Shown: piece by piece, positions 26,134 through 34,614 of the stretch | Numbering within the stretch: position 1 is the stretch's first letter | Layout: every line of letters begins with the position of its first letter | NCBI RefSeq assembly: GCF_000156195.1 | Contig: NZ_GG688329.1 | Span: 88,635 to 152,634 of the forward strand | From: Bacteroides finegoldii DSM 17565 | GTDB lineage: Bacteria > Bacteroidota > Bacteroidia > Bacteroidales > Bacteroidaceae | Length of the DNA stretch: 64,000 nt | Direction: 5' to 3' | Notes under the pieces: generated by a model | Seen by the model: only the letters and a program-made list of their open reading frames with translations | What the model was told of the DNA's origin: nothing | Database searches by the model: none | Position numbers and translations under genes: made by a program

Positions 26134-27402
26134 TTACCTTATTTTCAGCGTTATAATCGTTATGGCTGCCAGCACGATGGTCACAATCCAAAAACGGACA
26201 GTAATTTTTGATTCGTGGAACAGTTGGTCGGGCTTGGTGAACTTCACCGTACATCCCGGTTCTATCAAATTCATGGAAGTGCGGAAATGATCGTGAATCG
26301 GCGTCCGTTTGAACAGCCGTTGTTTCACTCCTTTTCGTTTTCCGGCTTTATAGTAAGCCCGTTGGAGAATGACCGATAGATTTTCTACGAGGAATACACC
26401 GCAGAGAATCGGTATCAGCAATTCTTTATGGATGATGATGGCGAATACGGCAATGATTCCGCCAATCGTCAGACTGCCGGTATCTCCCATGAATACTTGT
26501 GCCGGATAGGCATTGTACCAGAGGAAGCCGATCAATGCACCGATAAAGGCGCAGATGTAAATTACGAGTTCTTCCGATCCCGGGATGTACATAATGTTCA
26601 GATAGCCGGCAAACTCAATGTGTGATGATACGTAAGCCAATATCCCTAGCGTAGCTCCGATGATGGCGGAATTGCCCGCCGCCATTCCGTCCATGCCGTC
26701 ATTCAGGTTGGCTCCGTTGGATACGGCGGTAACGACAAAGATGGTGATGATAACGAACAGTACCCATCCGGCCGCTTGTGCGTGATCGCCCATGAAAGCT
26801 ACCAGATCTGCATAGTCAAGGTTGTTGCTCTTAAAGAAAGGAATGGTCGTCTGGGTAGATTTCAAGTCATTTGTTCCGTGTACCACTTCCATCTCCTGTC
26901 CCGGATTGTGTATCTCGATGTTTTCGCGAATGACCACGTCCGGACTTAAATATAAAGTAAGTCCGACAATCAGTCCCAGACCTACTTGCCCGATGATCTT
27001 GAACTTGCCATGCAGTCCTTCTTTATCTTTCTTGAAAATCTTGATGTAGTCGTCGGCAAAACCGAGTGATCCCAGCCATACGGTGGTGATCAACATAAGT
27101 ATCATATATATATTATGCAACTTGCCTAAAAGCAGGCAAGGAATCAGGATGGCGGTAATGATGATGACGCCTCCCATACTTGGTACGCCTACTTTGTTGA
27201 CGCCGAACGGGTCGATTTTCGCATCCCGTTGTGTCTCCGTGATTTGTTTCTTCTTGAGCAGGTTGATAAACTTATCTCCCCAGATACTCGAAATAAGTAG
27301 GGCGAGGATAACTGCCATCAGTGCACGGAATGAGGTATATCCAAACATTCCCGCTCCGGGAAAATTGAGCTTATGCAGCCATTCAAACAAATAATATAAC
27401 AT
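26134..27402 (-). CDS. mraY: MraY, lipid I-forming phospho-MurNAc-pentapeptide transferase
   Basis: A 422-residue polytopic membrane enzyme that transfers phospho-MurNAc-pentapeptide to undecaprenyl phosphate to make lipid I. Typical motifs are GVPSMGGVIII, the Asp-rich LGFADDYIKIFKKDKEGL, NLNDGMDGMAAGNS, the FMGDTGSL motif and the HDHF motif in TPIHDHFR. It is longer than the 360 residues of E. coli MraY because of an extra periplasmic loop of about 60 residues (residues about 150-210), which Bacteroidota MraY usually have. It is 18 bases downstream of murE. Confidence 0.97.
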   Translation of the reverse strand: MLYYLFEWLHKLNFPGAGMFGYTSFRALMAVILALLISSIWGDKFINLLKKKQITETQRDAKIDPFGVNKVGVPSMGGVIIITAILIPCLLLGKLHNIYMILMLITTVWLGSLGFADDYIKIFKKDKEGLHGKFKIIGQVGLGLIVGLTLYLSPDVVIRENIEIHNPGQEMEVVHGTNDLKSTQTTIPFFKSNNLDYADLVAFMGDHAQAAGWVLFVIITIFVVTAVSNGANLNDGMDGMAAGNSAIIGATLGILAYVSSHIEFAGYLNIMYIPGSEELVIYICAFIGALIGFLWYNAYPAQVFMGDTGSLTIGGIIAVFAIIIHKELLIPILCGVFLVENLSVILQRAYYKAGKRKGVKQRLFKRTPIHDHFRTSMNLIEPGCTVKFTKPDQLFHESKITVRFWIVTIVLAAITIITLKIR

Positions 27403-27420
27403 TTCTTCAGTGGTTGGTGT

Positions 27421-28872
27421 CTAATCGTTCAACATTCTCTTCACTTCTTCTTTGTCATCGAAGTGATGTTTTACTCCTTTTATCTCTTGGTAATTCTCGT
27501 GCCCTTTTCCGGCAATGAGTATTACGTCTCCTTTCTCAGCCAGCATACAGGCCGTACGGATGGCTTCCTTGCGGTCGGCGATGCTTAATGTTTTTCTCAT
27601 GTCTTCTGCATCCAGTCCGGCCAACATATCGTTGATGATGTCTTGCGGCTCTTCAAAACGTGGATTGTCCGAAGTGATGATAACACGGTCGCTGGCTTTG
27701 GCGGCTTCCTTTGCCATGATGGGGCGCTTGCCTTTGTCACGGTTGCCACCCGCACCTACTACGGTGATTACTTTTCCTTTCCCTTCCAATACCCCATGTA
27801 TGGCATTCAGCACATTAGTAAGGGCGTCCGGAGTATGGGCGTAGTCGACAATTGCGGTAACTCCGTCTTTTGAACGCACAGCGTCGAAACGTCCTGCAAC
27901 CGGATGCAGTGTGCTAAGGGCAACCAACACATCTTCTTCTTTTTTTCCGAGCAGGACAGCGGCACCGAATACCGCTAATAAGTTGGAAGCGTTGAACTTG
28001 CCGATAAACTGAACTGCCAGCTCGTGATTGTTGAAATCAAGTAGCATTCCTTCAAAATGGGATTCCAACACCCGTCCTTTGAAGTCACTGAGACTTCTCA
28101 GCGAATAAGTATAGACTTTGGAACGTGTGTTTTGCGTCATTACCAGTCCGTTCTTGTCATCGAGATTGGTCAGACTGAACGCATTCTTCGGCAGGTCATC
28201 GAAGAACTTTTTCTTAGCTTTCAGATAATTCTCTACTGTCTTATGATAGTCCAGATGGTCACGGGTGAGATTGGTGAAGATACCTCCGGCGAATTTTAAT
28301 CCGCTGATACGCTTCTGTGCGATCGAATGGGAACTGACTTCCATAAAGGCGTATTTACATCCTTCGTCTGCCATCCGTCCCAATAAACGGTTCAGCGTGA
28401 TAGGGTCAGGTGTGGTGTGCTCCGTTGGAATCGGCTCGTCATCGATATAATTGCAGACTGTAGAGATAAGTCCTACTTTATATCCGAAATAGCGGAAGGT
28501 ATTATATAATAAGGTAGCGATGGTCGTTTTTCCATTTGTTCCGGTGACACCGACCAACTCCAGTTTGGAAGTCGGATCTCCATAGAAGGTAGTGGCAATC
28601 TTACCTACCGCGTCCTCGCTGTCTTTTACTTGTATATAGGTAATTCCCTCCACCGGTTTTTCGGGCATATCCTCGCAGAGGATAGCGGTGGCGCCTTTAC
28701 TGATGGCGGCGGGTATATAGGCATGGCCGTCGGCTTGCGTACCGCGCATAGCCATGAACAGTTGTCCGGCTTCTACCAAACGGGAATCTATGTTGATTCC
28801 GGCAATTTCTATATTTGAATCTCCGGCTATCTGTACCGGTTGGATTGCTTTCAGTAGCTCATTTAATAACAT
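27421..28872 (-). CDS. murE: MurE, UDP-MurNAc-tripeptide synthetase (meso-DAP type)
   Basis: A 483-residue Mur ligase that adds the third residue of the stem peptide. The ATP loop is GTNGKTTIATLLYN (near residues 109-122), and the carbamylated-lysine region is FTNLTRDHLDYHKT. The C-terminal motif is TSDNPRFEEPQDI: the DNPR tetrad is the known marker for meso-diaminopimelate rather than lysine as substrate, so a DAP-type wall is predicted. The length is normal. It lies between ftsI and mraY. Confidence 0.96.
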   Translation of the reverse strand: MLLNELLKAIQPVQIAGDSNIEIAGINIDSRLVEAGQLFMAMRGTQADGHAYIPAAISKGATAILCEDMPEKPVEGITYIQVKDSEDAVGKIATTFYGDPTSKLELVGVTGTNGKTTIATLLYNTFRYFGYKVGLISTVCNYIDDEPIPTEHTTPDPITLNRLLGRMADEGCKYAFMEVSSHSIAQKRISGLKFAGGIFTNLTRDHLDYHKTVENYLKAKKKFFDDLPKNAFSLTNLDDKNGLVMTQNTRSKVYTYSLRSLSDFKGRVLESHFEGMLLDFNNHELAVQFIGKFNASNLLAVFGAAVLLGKKEEDVLVALSTLHPVAGRFDAVRSKDGVTAIVDYAHTPDALTNVLNAIHGVLEGKGKVITVVGAGGNRDKGKRPIMAKEAAKASDRVIITSDNPRFEEPQDIINDMLAGLDAEDMRKTLSIADRKEAIRTACMLAEKGDVILIAGKGHENYQEIKGVKHHFDDKEEVKRMLND

Positions 28873-28897
28873 TACTCTATTTGTTTTTAATCATTCA

Positions 28898-31051
28898 CTA
28901 TTTTAGCGTAAGCGTCACTGTCTGTCCTTTTCTAACAATGCTTCCGTTGGCTATCGACTGACTTTTTACCTTGCCCACTCCGACAAGATGCACTTTCAAC
29001 CCTTTACTTTCCAGCAGGTATACAGCGTCTTTAGCTCCCATACCTATGACACTCGGTACAAAATTCTGCATATTGCTCCGACTTTCCAGCACTACGGCTT
29101 GTGGAGCCAGGTGGGTATTTCCCCACACTTCTTTTCCTGCGTCGGCTATTTTACCTTGCACCTGAATATTCAGTTCTTCCAATACCCGCTGAGCTTCCCT
29201 CATCTCTCCGGCTTTTACGTTCGGAATGACTACGGAATTCGTATCAATCGCATTGGTGAGCGGCAAACGTAAGTCTTTGGCGTATACTCTTTCGGCAATC
29301 CTGCTGAATACGCTACCTGCCATCAAACCTCCTGAGGCTGGTAGTCCCGGTTTCTGAATGGAAACAATCATGCTATATTTAGGATCCTCTGACGGGAAAT
29401 AACCGCAGAAACTGACTAGATAATTCGTTCTCCCCGTCTTGTATCCGGCTGCTCCCTGTGAGATTTGCGCTGTCCCCGTTTTTCCCGAAACATGGAACTG
29501 TTTGCTTCCTGCCGGTTTGGCAAGTCCTTCACCTACTACTTTACGCAATATCATCTGTATGTCTGCCAATGTCTTGTCCGAACATATCTTCGGATTGATA
29601 ACTTCGGTCGGATATTCTTTTACTATCTCTCCGTCTTTTATCGCTGCTTTTACGAACTTGGGACGCACCATTACGCCTTTGTTGGCTATTGCATTGTAAA
29701 AAGTAACGATGTTCATCGGTGGTACTTGTGTCTCGTAACCGATACTCATCCATGGCAACGCGGTCTTTGAAAAATAACTTCTCTCTTTGGGGCCCCGAAT
29801 GTTCGGCTTCCCTTCTCCGGCTATCTGCAGATGGAGAGGTTGGTCAATACTCATCCGTTTTAGTCCGTCGACAAACTTCTGCGGATTGCTTCCGTAGAAG
29901 TGGTCTATGATATACGATGTACCCACGTTGGAAGACACTCCTAATATCTCGGTGACAGTTAGTTTGCCGTATCCTCCGCGATGCCAGTTGTGGTCCTTCA
30001 TCACGCGACCATGCATCGGCATTTGCCCGTTGCCTGTATCCACTACGTAGTCGGGAGTGATTTTTCCATCTTCAAGAGCTACCATAATGGAGGCCGTCTT
30101 GAAGGTAGAACCGGGCTCAAGCATATCGCTGATGGCGTTATTGCGCATTTCGTAATATTCTCCGTCCTTGCCCTGCATCATATTGACGATTGCTTTTACT
30201 TCTCCCGTAGCCACTTCCATCAGAACGACTACACCAACACTTGCATTCAACTCTTTTAGCTTGTCTACCAATGCCTTTTCGCAAATATCCTGCATACCCA
30301 CATCAATAGTAGTGAGGAGGTCGCAACCGTCAACCGGTGGTACGTCTACTATATTCAGGTATTTATTCATCACTTTCTGGCGATGTGTCAGTCCGTTCCG
30401 CCCTTTCAAGATGGTGTCAAAAGCCAACTCTATGCCATTTCTGGCTCCTTTTGCCGTATCGGCATAAACATCTCCCAACGTACGTGCTGCCAACGAGCCA
30501 AACGGTTTTTTCCTCTGATTGTAGGCTAACTCCTTGAATCCTCCTTTGTATCGGTTCAGGCAGAACACAGGCAATCTCTTTACCTCTTTATATTGTATAT
30601 AGGAGATGCGTTTCGGGTAAATCAGATAGTTACGGCTCTTAGCCTGGCGCCCTTTTTTAAGATGTGCCTTGAATTGAGCGACACTCTTATCCGGGAAAAT
30701 CTTGTTCAGTCCGATGCAGATTGAATCCATGTTGGCATTAAGAATGGAGTCGCGTCTGGCCTGATCTTTCTTTCTTCGTTTTTCGTCCTTCTCACCGGAC
30801 ATAAAGTCCATATATATCCTGTATTCGGGTAAGGAACTGGCCATTAGTTTACCGTCGGAGGAAATAATGTTTCCACGATTAGGCTTCACCGTTACGTTCT
30901 CTTTCACGAAACGATCGGCTACGTCCTGCCAATACTGACGCTCGGCAAACATAGTGATTCCTGCCTTTACGACAATTGCTACACCTATCAACGCCATCAC
31001 GAGGATGACGAAGAAATAGCGGGTCATTATATTCTTTTTATTAACTGCCAC
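28898..31051 (-). CDS. ftsI: FtsI/PBP3-type division transpeptidase with PASTA domains
   Basis: A 717-residue class B penicillin-binding protein that cross-links septal peptidoglycan. It has one N-terminal membrane helix (residues about 11-33), a dimerisation domain, then the transpeptidase with the active-site STFK at 315-318, SSN at 373-375 and KTGT at 524-527. After about residue 610 there are two PASTA-like repeats (VVIPNVKAGEMREAQ and VPSVIGMGAKDAVYLL), not present in E. coli FtsI but common in Bacteroidota. Its partner polymerase FtsW is encoded in the same operon. It is between ftsL and murE. Confidence 0.95.
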   Translation of the reverse strand: MAVNKKNIMTRYFFVILVMALIGVAIVVKAGITMFAERQYWQDVADRFVKENVTVKPNRGNIISSDGKLMASSLPEYRIYMDFMSGEKDEKRRKKDQARRDSILNANMDSICIGLNKIFPDKSVAQFKAHLKKGRQAKSRNYLIYPKRISYIQYKEVKRLPVFCLNRYKGGFKELAYNQRKKPFGSLAARTLGDVYADTAKGARNGIELAFDTILKGRNGLTHRQKVMNKYLNIVDVPPVDGCDLLTTIDVGMQDICEKALVDKLKELNASVGVVVLMEVATGEVKAIVNMMQGKDGEYYEMRNNAISDMLEPGSTFKTASIMVALEDGKITPDYVVDTGNGQMPMHGRVMKDHNWHRGGYGKLTVTEILGVSSNVGTSYIIDHFYGSNPQKFVDGLKRMSIDQPLHLQIAGEGKPNIRGPKERSYFSKTALPWMSIGYETQVPPMNIVTFYNAIANKGVMVRPKFVKAAIKDGEIVKEYPTEVINPKICSDKTLADIQMILRKVVGEGLAKPAGSKQFHVSGKTGTAQISQGAAGYKTGRTNYLVSFCGYFPSEDPKYSMIVSIQKPGLPASGGLMAGSVFSRIAERVYAKDLRLPLTNAIDTNSVVIPNVKAGEMREAQRVLEELNIQVQGKIADAGKEVWGNTHLAPQAVVLESRSNMQNFVPSVIGMGAKDAVYLLESKGLKVHLVGVGKVKSQSIANGSIVRKGQTVTLTLK

Positions 31052-31084
31052 AGTGCTTGTCTTTTAAAACTCCCAGATCTCCAC

Positions 31085-31441
31085 CTATTTAATAAGGTAA
31101 GGAGGGTTGGTGGATGTCTGCAAATCACTCTCCTTACTAGAAATATAGTCTTCGATACGTGACTGGCGGCTCTTCTCCATCAGTTCCGAGCTACGTGTCA
31201 GCGCATCGTATTTTATATCTATCAGTTCCTTTTTTAACCGGTCTATCTCGATCTGCTGTTGCTGACTGGCATAGCGGTTATGGATGTAGAAGATGATGAA
31301 TACCATGATCAGTACCAGCAACTTCGTCTGACGGCGGAAAAAGTCGGTAGCCAGAATGTCCCCACCCAGAATACTTTTTAGTGAGGTGCGTTTTTTCTTT
31401 TTTCCCTCTTCTGTTTTCTTATTTACTACTTCCTCTTCCAT
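31085..31441 (-). CDS. ftsL: FtsL-like division protein
   Basis: A 118-residue bitopic protein: a Lys/Glu-rich cytosolic N-terminus of about 40 residues, one membrane helix (LLVLIMVFIIFYIHN, about 41-55) and a periplasmic coiled coil (QQQQIEIDRLKKELIDIKYD). This plan, the size, and the position between rsmH and ftsI match FtsL, a scaffold that activates FtsWI together with FtsQ/FtsB. Sequence conservation is low in this family, so the call rests mainly on context. It is 6 bases downstream of rsmH. Confidence 0.85.
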   Translation of the reverse strand: MEEEVVNKKTEEGKKKKRTSLKSILGGDILATDFFRRQTKLLVLIMVFIIFYIHNRYASQQQQIEIDRLKKELIDIKYDALTRSSELMEKSRQSRIEDYISSKESDLQTSTNPPYLIK

Positions 31442-31447
31442 TTCTCT

Positions 31448-32377
31448 TTATTTCTTTTCTGCAATTCGTAATTTAGCACTTCTTGAACGCGGATTCCTTT
31501 CTATTTCCGTTTCGTCGGGAACAATCACTTTGTTGTTGACAAGGCGGAAGGGGGTATTCAGATTCCCGAAGAAATCGCTTTCTGCTTTTCCCTCTACATT
31601 TCCGGTTTTCATAATGTTTTTCACCATGCGGTCCTCCAGTGAGTGATAGGTGATCACTACTAGTCTGCCACCCGGTTTCAATGCTTCTGTTGCTGCCAGT
31701 AACATTTCTTTCAATGCTTCCATCTCTTGGTTTACTTCAATCCGCAGTGCTTGGAATACCTTTGCCAATTCCTTCTTTTCCCTTTCGCGACCAAAAAGTG
31801 GCTTGATGACTTCCAAAAACTCTCCGATGGTACGGATAGCCTGCCCGTTCCGTGCTTTGACAATCACAGACGCGAGTTTACGGCTATTTTTTAATTCTCC
31901 ATAGAGATAGAAAATGTTGGCGAGGCGTTCCTCTTCGTAAGTGTTTACGATATCGGCTGCCGTAAGTCCTGCACGTTTATTCATGCGCATATCCAGATCT
32001 CCGTCGAAACGGAAAGAGAAACCGCGTTCACTGTCATCAAAATGATGGGAAGACACACCTAGATCAGCTAAAATCGCATCTACTTGCTCTATATCGTGAT
32101 AGCGCAGGAAATTGTGCAGGTAACGGAAGTTGCTGCGTACGAAAATAAAGTGGGGATCATCAACGATATTCCGTTCGGCGTCTTCATCTTGGTCAAATCC
32201 TAAAAGTCGTCCGCCTTCCCCGAGCCGTGAAAGAATCTCTCGCGAATGTCCTGCTCCACCGAAGGTAACGTCTACATACGTTCCGTCAGGGCGGATGTTC
32301 ATCCCGTCAACGCTTTCTTTCAGCAGCACAGGTACATGATATGTCAGTTCATCTTTCTCCATCTTGTTTGTTTTCAT
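31448..32377 (-). CDS. rsmH: 16S rRNA m4C1402 methyltransferase RsmH (MraW)
   Basis: A 309-residue SAM-dependent methyltransferase that N4-methylates C1402 in the 16S rRNA P site. Family motifs are YHVPVLLKESVDGM at the N-terminus, VDVTFGGAGHSREIL (SAM loop), ILADLGVSSHHFDDSERGFSFR and VITYHSLEDRMVKN. The start is uncertain: ATG 32377 or an in-frame ATG five codons on (32362, MEKDELTYH). Either way it overlaps the 3' end of mraZ (14-29 bp), so translation is probably coupled. Confidence 0.96.
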   Translation of the reverse strand: MKTNKMEKDELTYHVPVLLKESVDGMNIRPDGTYVDVTFGGAGHSREILSRLGEGGRLLGFDQDEDAERNIVDDPHFIFVRSNFRYLHNFLRYHDIEQVDAILADLGVSSHHFDDSERGFSFRFDGDLDMRMNKRAGLTAADIVNTYEEERLANIFYLYGELKNSRKLASVIVKARNGQAIRTIGEFLEVIKPLFGREREKKELAKVFQALRIEVNQEMEALKEMLLAATEALKPGGRLVVITYHSLEDRMVKNIMKTGNVEGKAESDFFGNLNTPFRLVNNKVIVPDETEIERNPRSRSAKLRIAEKK

Positions 32378-32819
32378 CGTTCATAATTTCTTCTAATGCC
32401 GCTCCGAACTCTTCGGGTGACATAAACGGCTGTTCTGCCCGCTCCTTCGACCAGATCTCTATCTTGTTGTCGATGCCGATGAAGCGTATATCCCCATGTA
32501 TATTGCAGATCTGTAAATACCGCTTGGGGATTAATATGCGTCCGTTGCTGTCCGGTGTCACCACCTCAACGTCGCTCACAAACTGTCTGAAAATGAGTTG
32601 ATGCTTATTGTTCCACTTGTTAAGTCTGCTGCGAAGTTCGTTCAACTCCTCGTTCCACACGCCCTCTGGGTATAGAGTCAGGCAGTCTTGAAATACGTCT
32701 TTGCGCATAATAAGCCTTTCTTCAGAAGCAGCTTGTAATTGCTTCCTGAAGATAGCGGGAATGAACACTCTTCCTTTAGTGTCTGCTTTGGCTTCAATAT
32801 TACCTAAAAAACGTATCAT
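32349..32819 (-). CDS. mraZ: MraZ, transcription factor of the dcw operon
   Basis: A 156-residue protein with two AbrB-like DNA-binding halves, each with a typical motif: KADTKGRVFIPAIFR and TPDSNGRILIPKRYL. MraZ forms rings and binds short direct repeats before its own operon, usually repressing it. The start MIRFLGNIEA at 32819 is chosen; an upstream in-frame ATG at 32885 would add 22 residues unlike the family and would make the operator repeats coding. It is the first gene of the cluster and its end overlaps rsmH. Confidence 0.95.
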   Translation of the reverse strand: MIRFLGNIEAKADTKGRVFIPAIFRKQLQAASEERLIMRKDVFQDCLTLYPEGVWNEELNELRSRLNKWNNKHQLIFRQFVSDVEVVTPDSNGRILIPKRYLQICNIHGDIRFIGIDNKIEIWSKERAEQPFMSPEEFGAALEEIMNDENKQDGER

Positions 32820-32855
32820 TACCTTATTATAATAAGAGACCGTAAAAGTATGAAA

Positions 32856-32883
32856 TTCCCCACAATTCCCCACGATTTTCCAC
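32856..32883 (-). promoter_or_regulatory. Probable MraZ operator: three TGG(G/A)-type repeats 10 bp apart
   Basis: On the minus strand there are three direct repeats, GTGGAAAATC, GTGGGGAATT and GTGGGGAATT, exactly 10 bp apart, ending about 37 bases before the mraZ start. E. coli MraZ is known to bind TGGG repeats with 5-6 intervening bases, i.e. a 10-bp step, so this is very likely the autoregulatory site. A possible -7 element (TACTTTTA) follows at once downstream, so binding would block transcription. Confidence 0.7.
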
Positions 32884-32931
32884 AAAAACTTTTAGAGAAG
32901 TTTTCAACAGAGTGTTAAATGTTGATTTACT

Positions 32932-32977
32932 TGAAAAAAAGAGCCCCGAGTGTCGGTATGTTCAACACTCGGGGCTC
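32932..32977 (-). terminator. Terminator after the sigma-factor gene
   Basis: Perfect 13-bp arms GAGCCCCGAGTGT (32941-32953) and ACACTCGGGGCTC (32965-32977) with an 11-base loop, followed on the minus strand by seven T. This separates the sigma-factor transcript from the mraZ operon, and so shows that the dcw operon has its own promoter. Confidence 0.93.
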
Positions 32978-33006
32978 GTACAATTTAGTATCTTTTTAGT
33001 TAAGGT

Positions 33007-33510
33007 CTAGCGAAAATCTTTCAGGTCTTCCTGCAATTTCTGGCGTGTGAAGAAGATGCGGCTTTTTACTGTACCCAAAGGGAGGTTCAGTTTCTCCGCA
33101 ATTTCTCGGTATTTGAATCCTGAAACGTGCATTGCAAACGGAACTCTGTATTCTTTAGGGAGTTTGTTGACTACCCGGTGCATCTCTTTCAGGTCGTATG
33201 CTCTCTCTGTACTTTCATAACTTGTATCTTGCGGCAAGTTCAGGTGGTATAAGTTGTCGGTTTGGTCAACAAATGTTTGATCGCGGACTACCTTGCGGTA
33301 GTTGTTGATGAATATATTGCGCATGATGGTGTACATCCATCCTTTAAAATTAGTATCAGGCATATATTTATCTTCGTTATCTAATGCTTTTAATGACGTC
33401 TCCTGCAACAAATCGTTTGCTTCTTCACGATCAGTTGTCAGTTTGTAGGCGAAGCGGAATAATTCTTCTTGTACTCCTACTAAATCTTTTCTGAAGCTTA
33501 AATTTTTCAT
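33007..33510 (-). CDS. ECF-type RNA polymerase sigma factor
   Basis: A 167-residue sigma-70-family protein of the extracytoplasmic-function class, with only regions 2 and 4. Region 2 is shown by LFRFAYKLTTDREEANDLLQETSLKAL and FKGWMYTIMRNIFINNYRK (about residues 15-75, broken by a variable loop), region 4 by LPKEYRVPFAMHVSGFKYREIAEKLNLPLGTVKSRI read in two parts (about 115-155), a helix-turn-helix for the -35 site. No anti-sigma gene is next to it, which is less usual. Its targets cannot be told from the sequence. A strong terminator follows. Confidence 0.92.
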   Translation of the reverse strand: MKNLSFRKDLVGVQEELFRFAYKLTTDREEANDLLQETSLKALDNEDKYMPDTNFKGWMYTIMRNIFINNYRKVVRDQTFVDQTDNLYHLNLPQDTSYESTERAYDLKEMHRVVNKLPKEYRVPFAMHVSGFKYREIAEKLNLPLGTVKSRIFFTRQKLQEDLKDFR

Positions 33511-33713
33511 ACTGTGTTGCTTTTAAATTGTGAATATTCGTTCGTAAATTTCGATGTTGCAATTTTACGGTATTTTCAGGAATTCGATGGGGGAAAATCA
33601 GACTGAATTTGACCTGAAAATTGTCAGCTGATAGTTTTTAGGTGGTATTTGATAGTTTTTGGGTGCTATTTTTTTGTGTTATGAACTTTAATCCTGCATT
33701 TTCTACCAAATTA

Positions 33714-33745
33714 TTGCGATTAATAAAAAAGAACCGTTAATTTTG
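33714..33745 (+). promoter_or_regulatory. Promoter of the glsA-glsB pair
   Basis: TTG (33714-33716), 21 bases of spacer and TAATTTTG (33738-33745) match the Bacteroides promoter, predicting a start near 33752 and a leader of about 18 bases. This rules out an upstream TTG start at 33743. Confidence 0.6.
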
Positions 33746-33769
33746 TGCCATCATTTTTATTTGAAAAGA

Positions 33770-34588
33770 ATGACTGATGACTCTTTATTTTTGATTGATG
33801 TCGATAAGATTCTTCGGACAAAAGCTCCGAAGCGATATAAGTACATCCCTAAGTTCGTGATTTCTTATTTGAAGAAAATTGTTCATCAGGATGAGATCAA
33901 TGTATTCCTGAATGAATCGAAAGATAAAGTAGGGGTAGACTTCTTGGAGGCATGTATGGACTTTCTGGATGCGAAGGTGGATGTGAAAGGTATCGAAAAC
34001 CTGCCTAAAGACGGATTGTACACCTTTGTGTCCAATCATCCGTTGGGAGGGCAGGACGGTGTCGCGCTTGGTTATGTGTTGGGGCGGCATTATGACGGGA
34101 AGGTGAAATATCTGGTGAACGACTTGTTGATGAATCTTCACGGATTAGCTCCGCTTTGCATACCTATTAATAAAACCGGCAAACAGGCAAAGGATTTCCC
34201 TAAGATGGTGGAGGCCGGATTTAAGTCCGACGATCAGCTGATCATGTTTCCTGCCGGTCTCTGTTCGCGTCGGCGTAATGGAGTGATTCGCGATCTGGAA
34301 TGGAAGAAGACATTTGTAGTAAAGAGTATACAGACGGAACGTGATGTGATCCCCGTGCATTTTGGAGGTCGGAACTCCGATTTCTTTTATAATCTGGCAA
34401 ATTTCTGCAAAGCATTAGGTATTAAGTTCAATATCGCCATGTTGTACCTTGCGGATGAAATGTTCAAGAACCGACACCAGACTTTTACTGTAACTTTCGG
34501 TAAGCCGATACCCTGGCAGACTTTCGATAAATCGAAAACTCCGGCACAGTGGGCGGAGTACGTGAAAGACATTGTATATAAACTGTAA
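33770..34588 (+). CDS. glsA: PlsC-like O-acyltransferase, probable GlsA of glycine-lipid synthesis
   Basis: A 272-residue lysophospholipid-acyltransferase-family protein. The acceptor motif is SNHPLGGQDG (about residue 86), in which His and Asp are five residues apart instead of the four of classic PlsC (HX4D); the later MFPAGLCSRRRNG block is the acyl-phosphate/glycerol-binding region. It sits directly before a GNAT N-acyltransferase, the same order as the glsA-glsB pair that makes glycine lipids in B. thetaiotaomicron (from memory). There GlsB N-acylates glycine and GlsA O-acylates the product. The role is inferred from this pairing; a general acyltransferase is the alternative. The gap to the next gene is 26 bases. 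Confidence 0.72.
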   Translation: MTDDSLFLIDVDKILRTKAPKRYKYIPKFVISYLKKIVHQDEINVFLNESKDKVGVDFLEACMDFLDAKVDVKGIENLPKDGLYTFVSNHPLGGQDGVALGYVLGRHYDGKVKYLVNDLLMNLHGLAPLCIPINKTGKQAKDFPKMVEAGFKSDDQLIMFPAGLCSRRRNGVIRDLEWKKTFVVKSIQTERDVIPVHFGGRNSDFFYNLANFCKALGIKFNIAMLYLADEMFKNRHQTFTVTFGKPIPWQTFDKSKTPAQWAEYVKDIVYKL

Positions 34589-34614
34589 CTGATAGAACAA
34601 CTATAACAAGAAAT

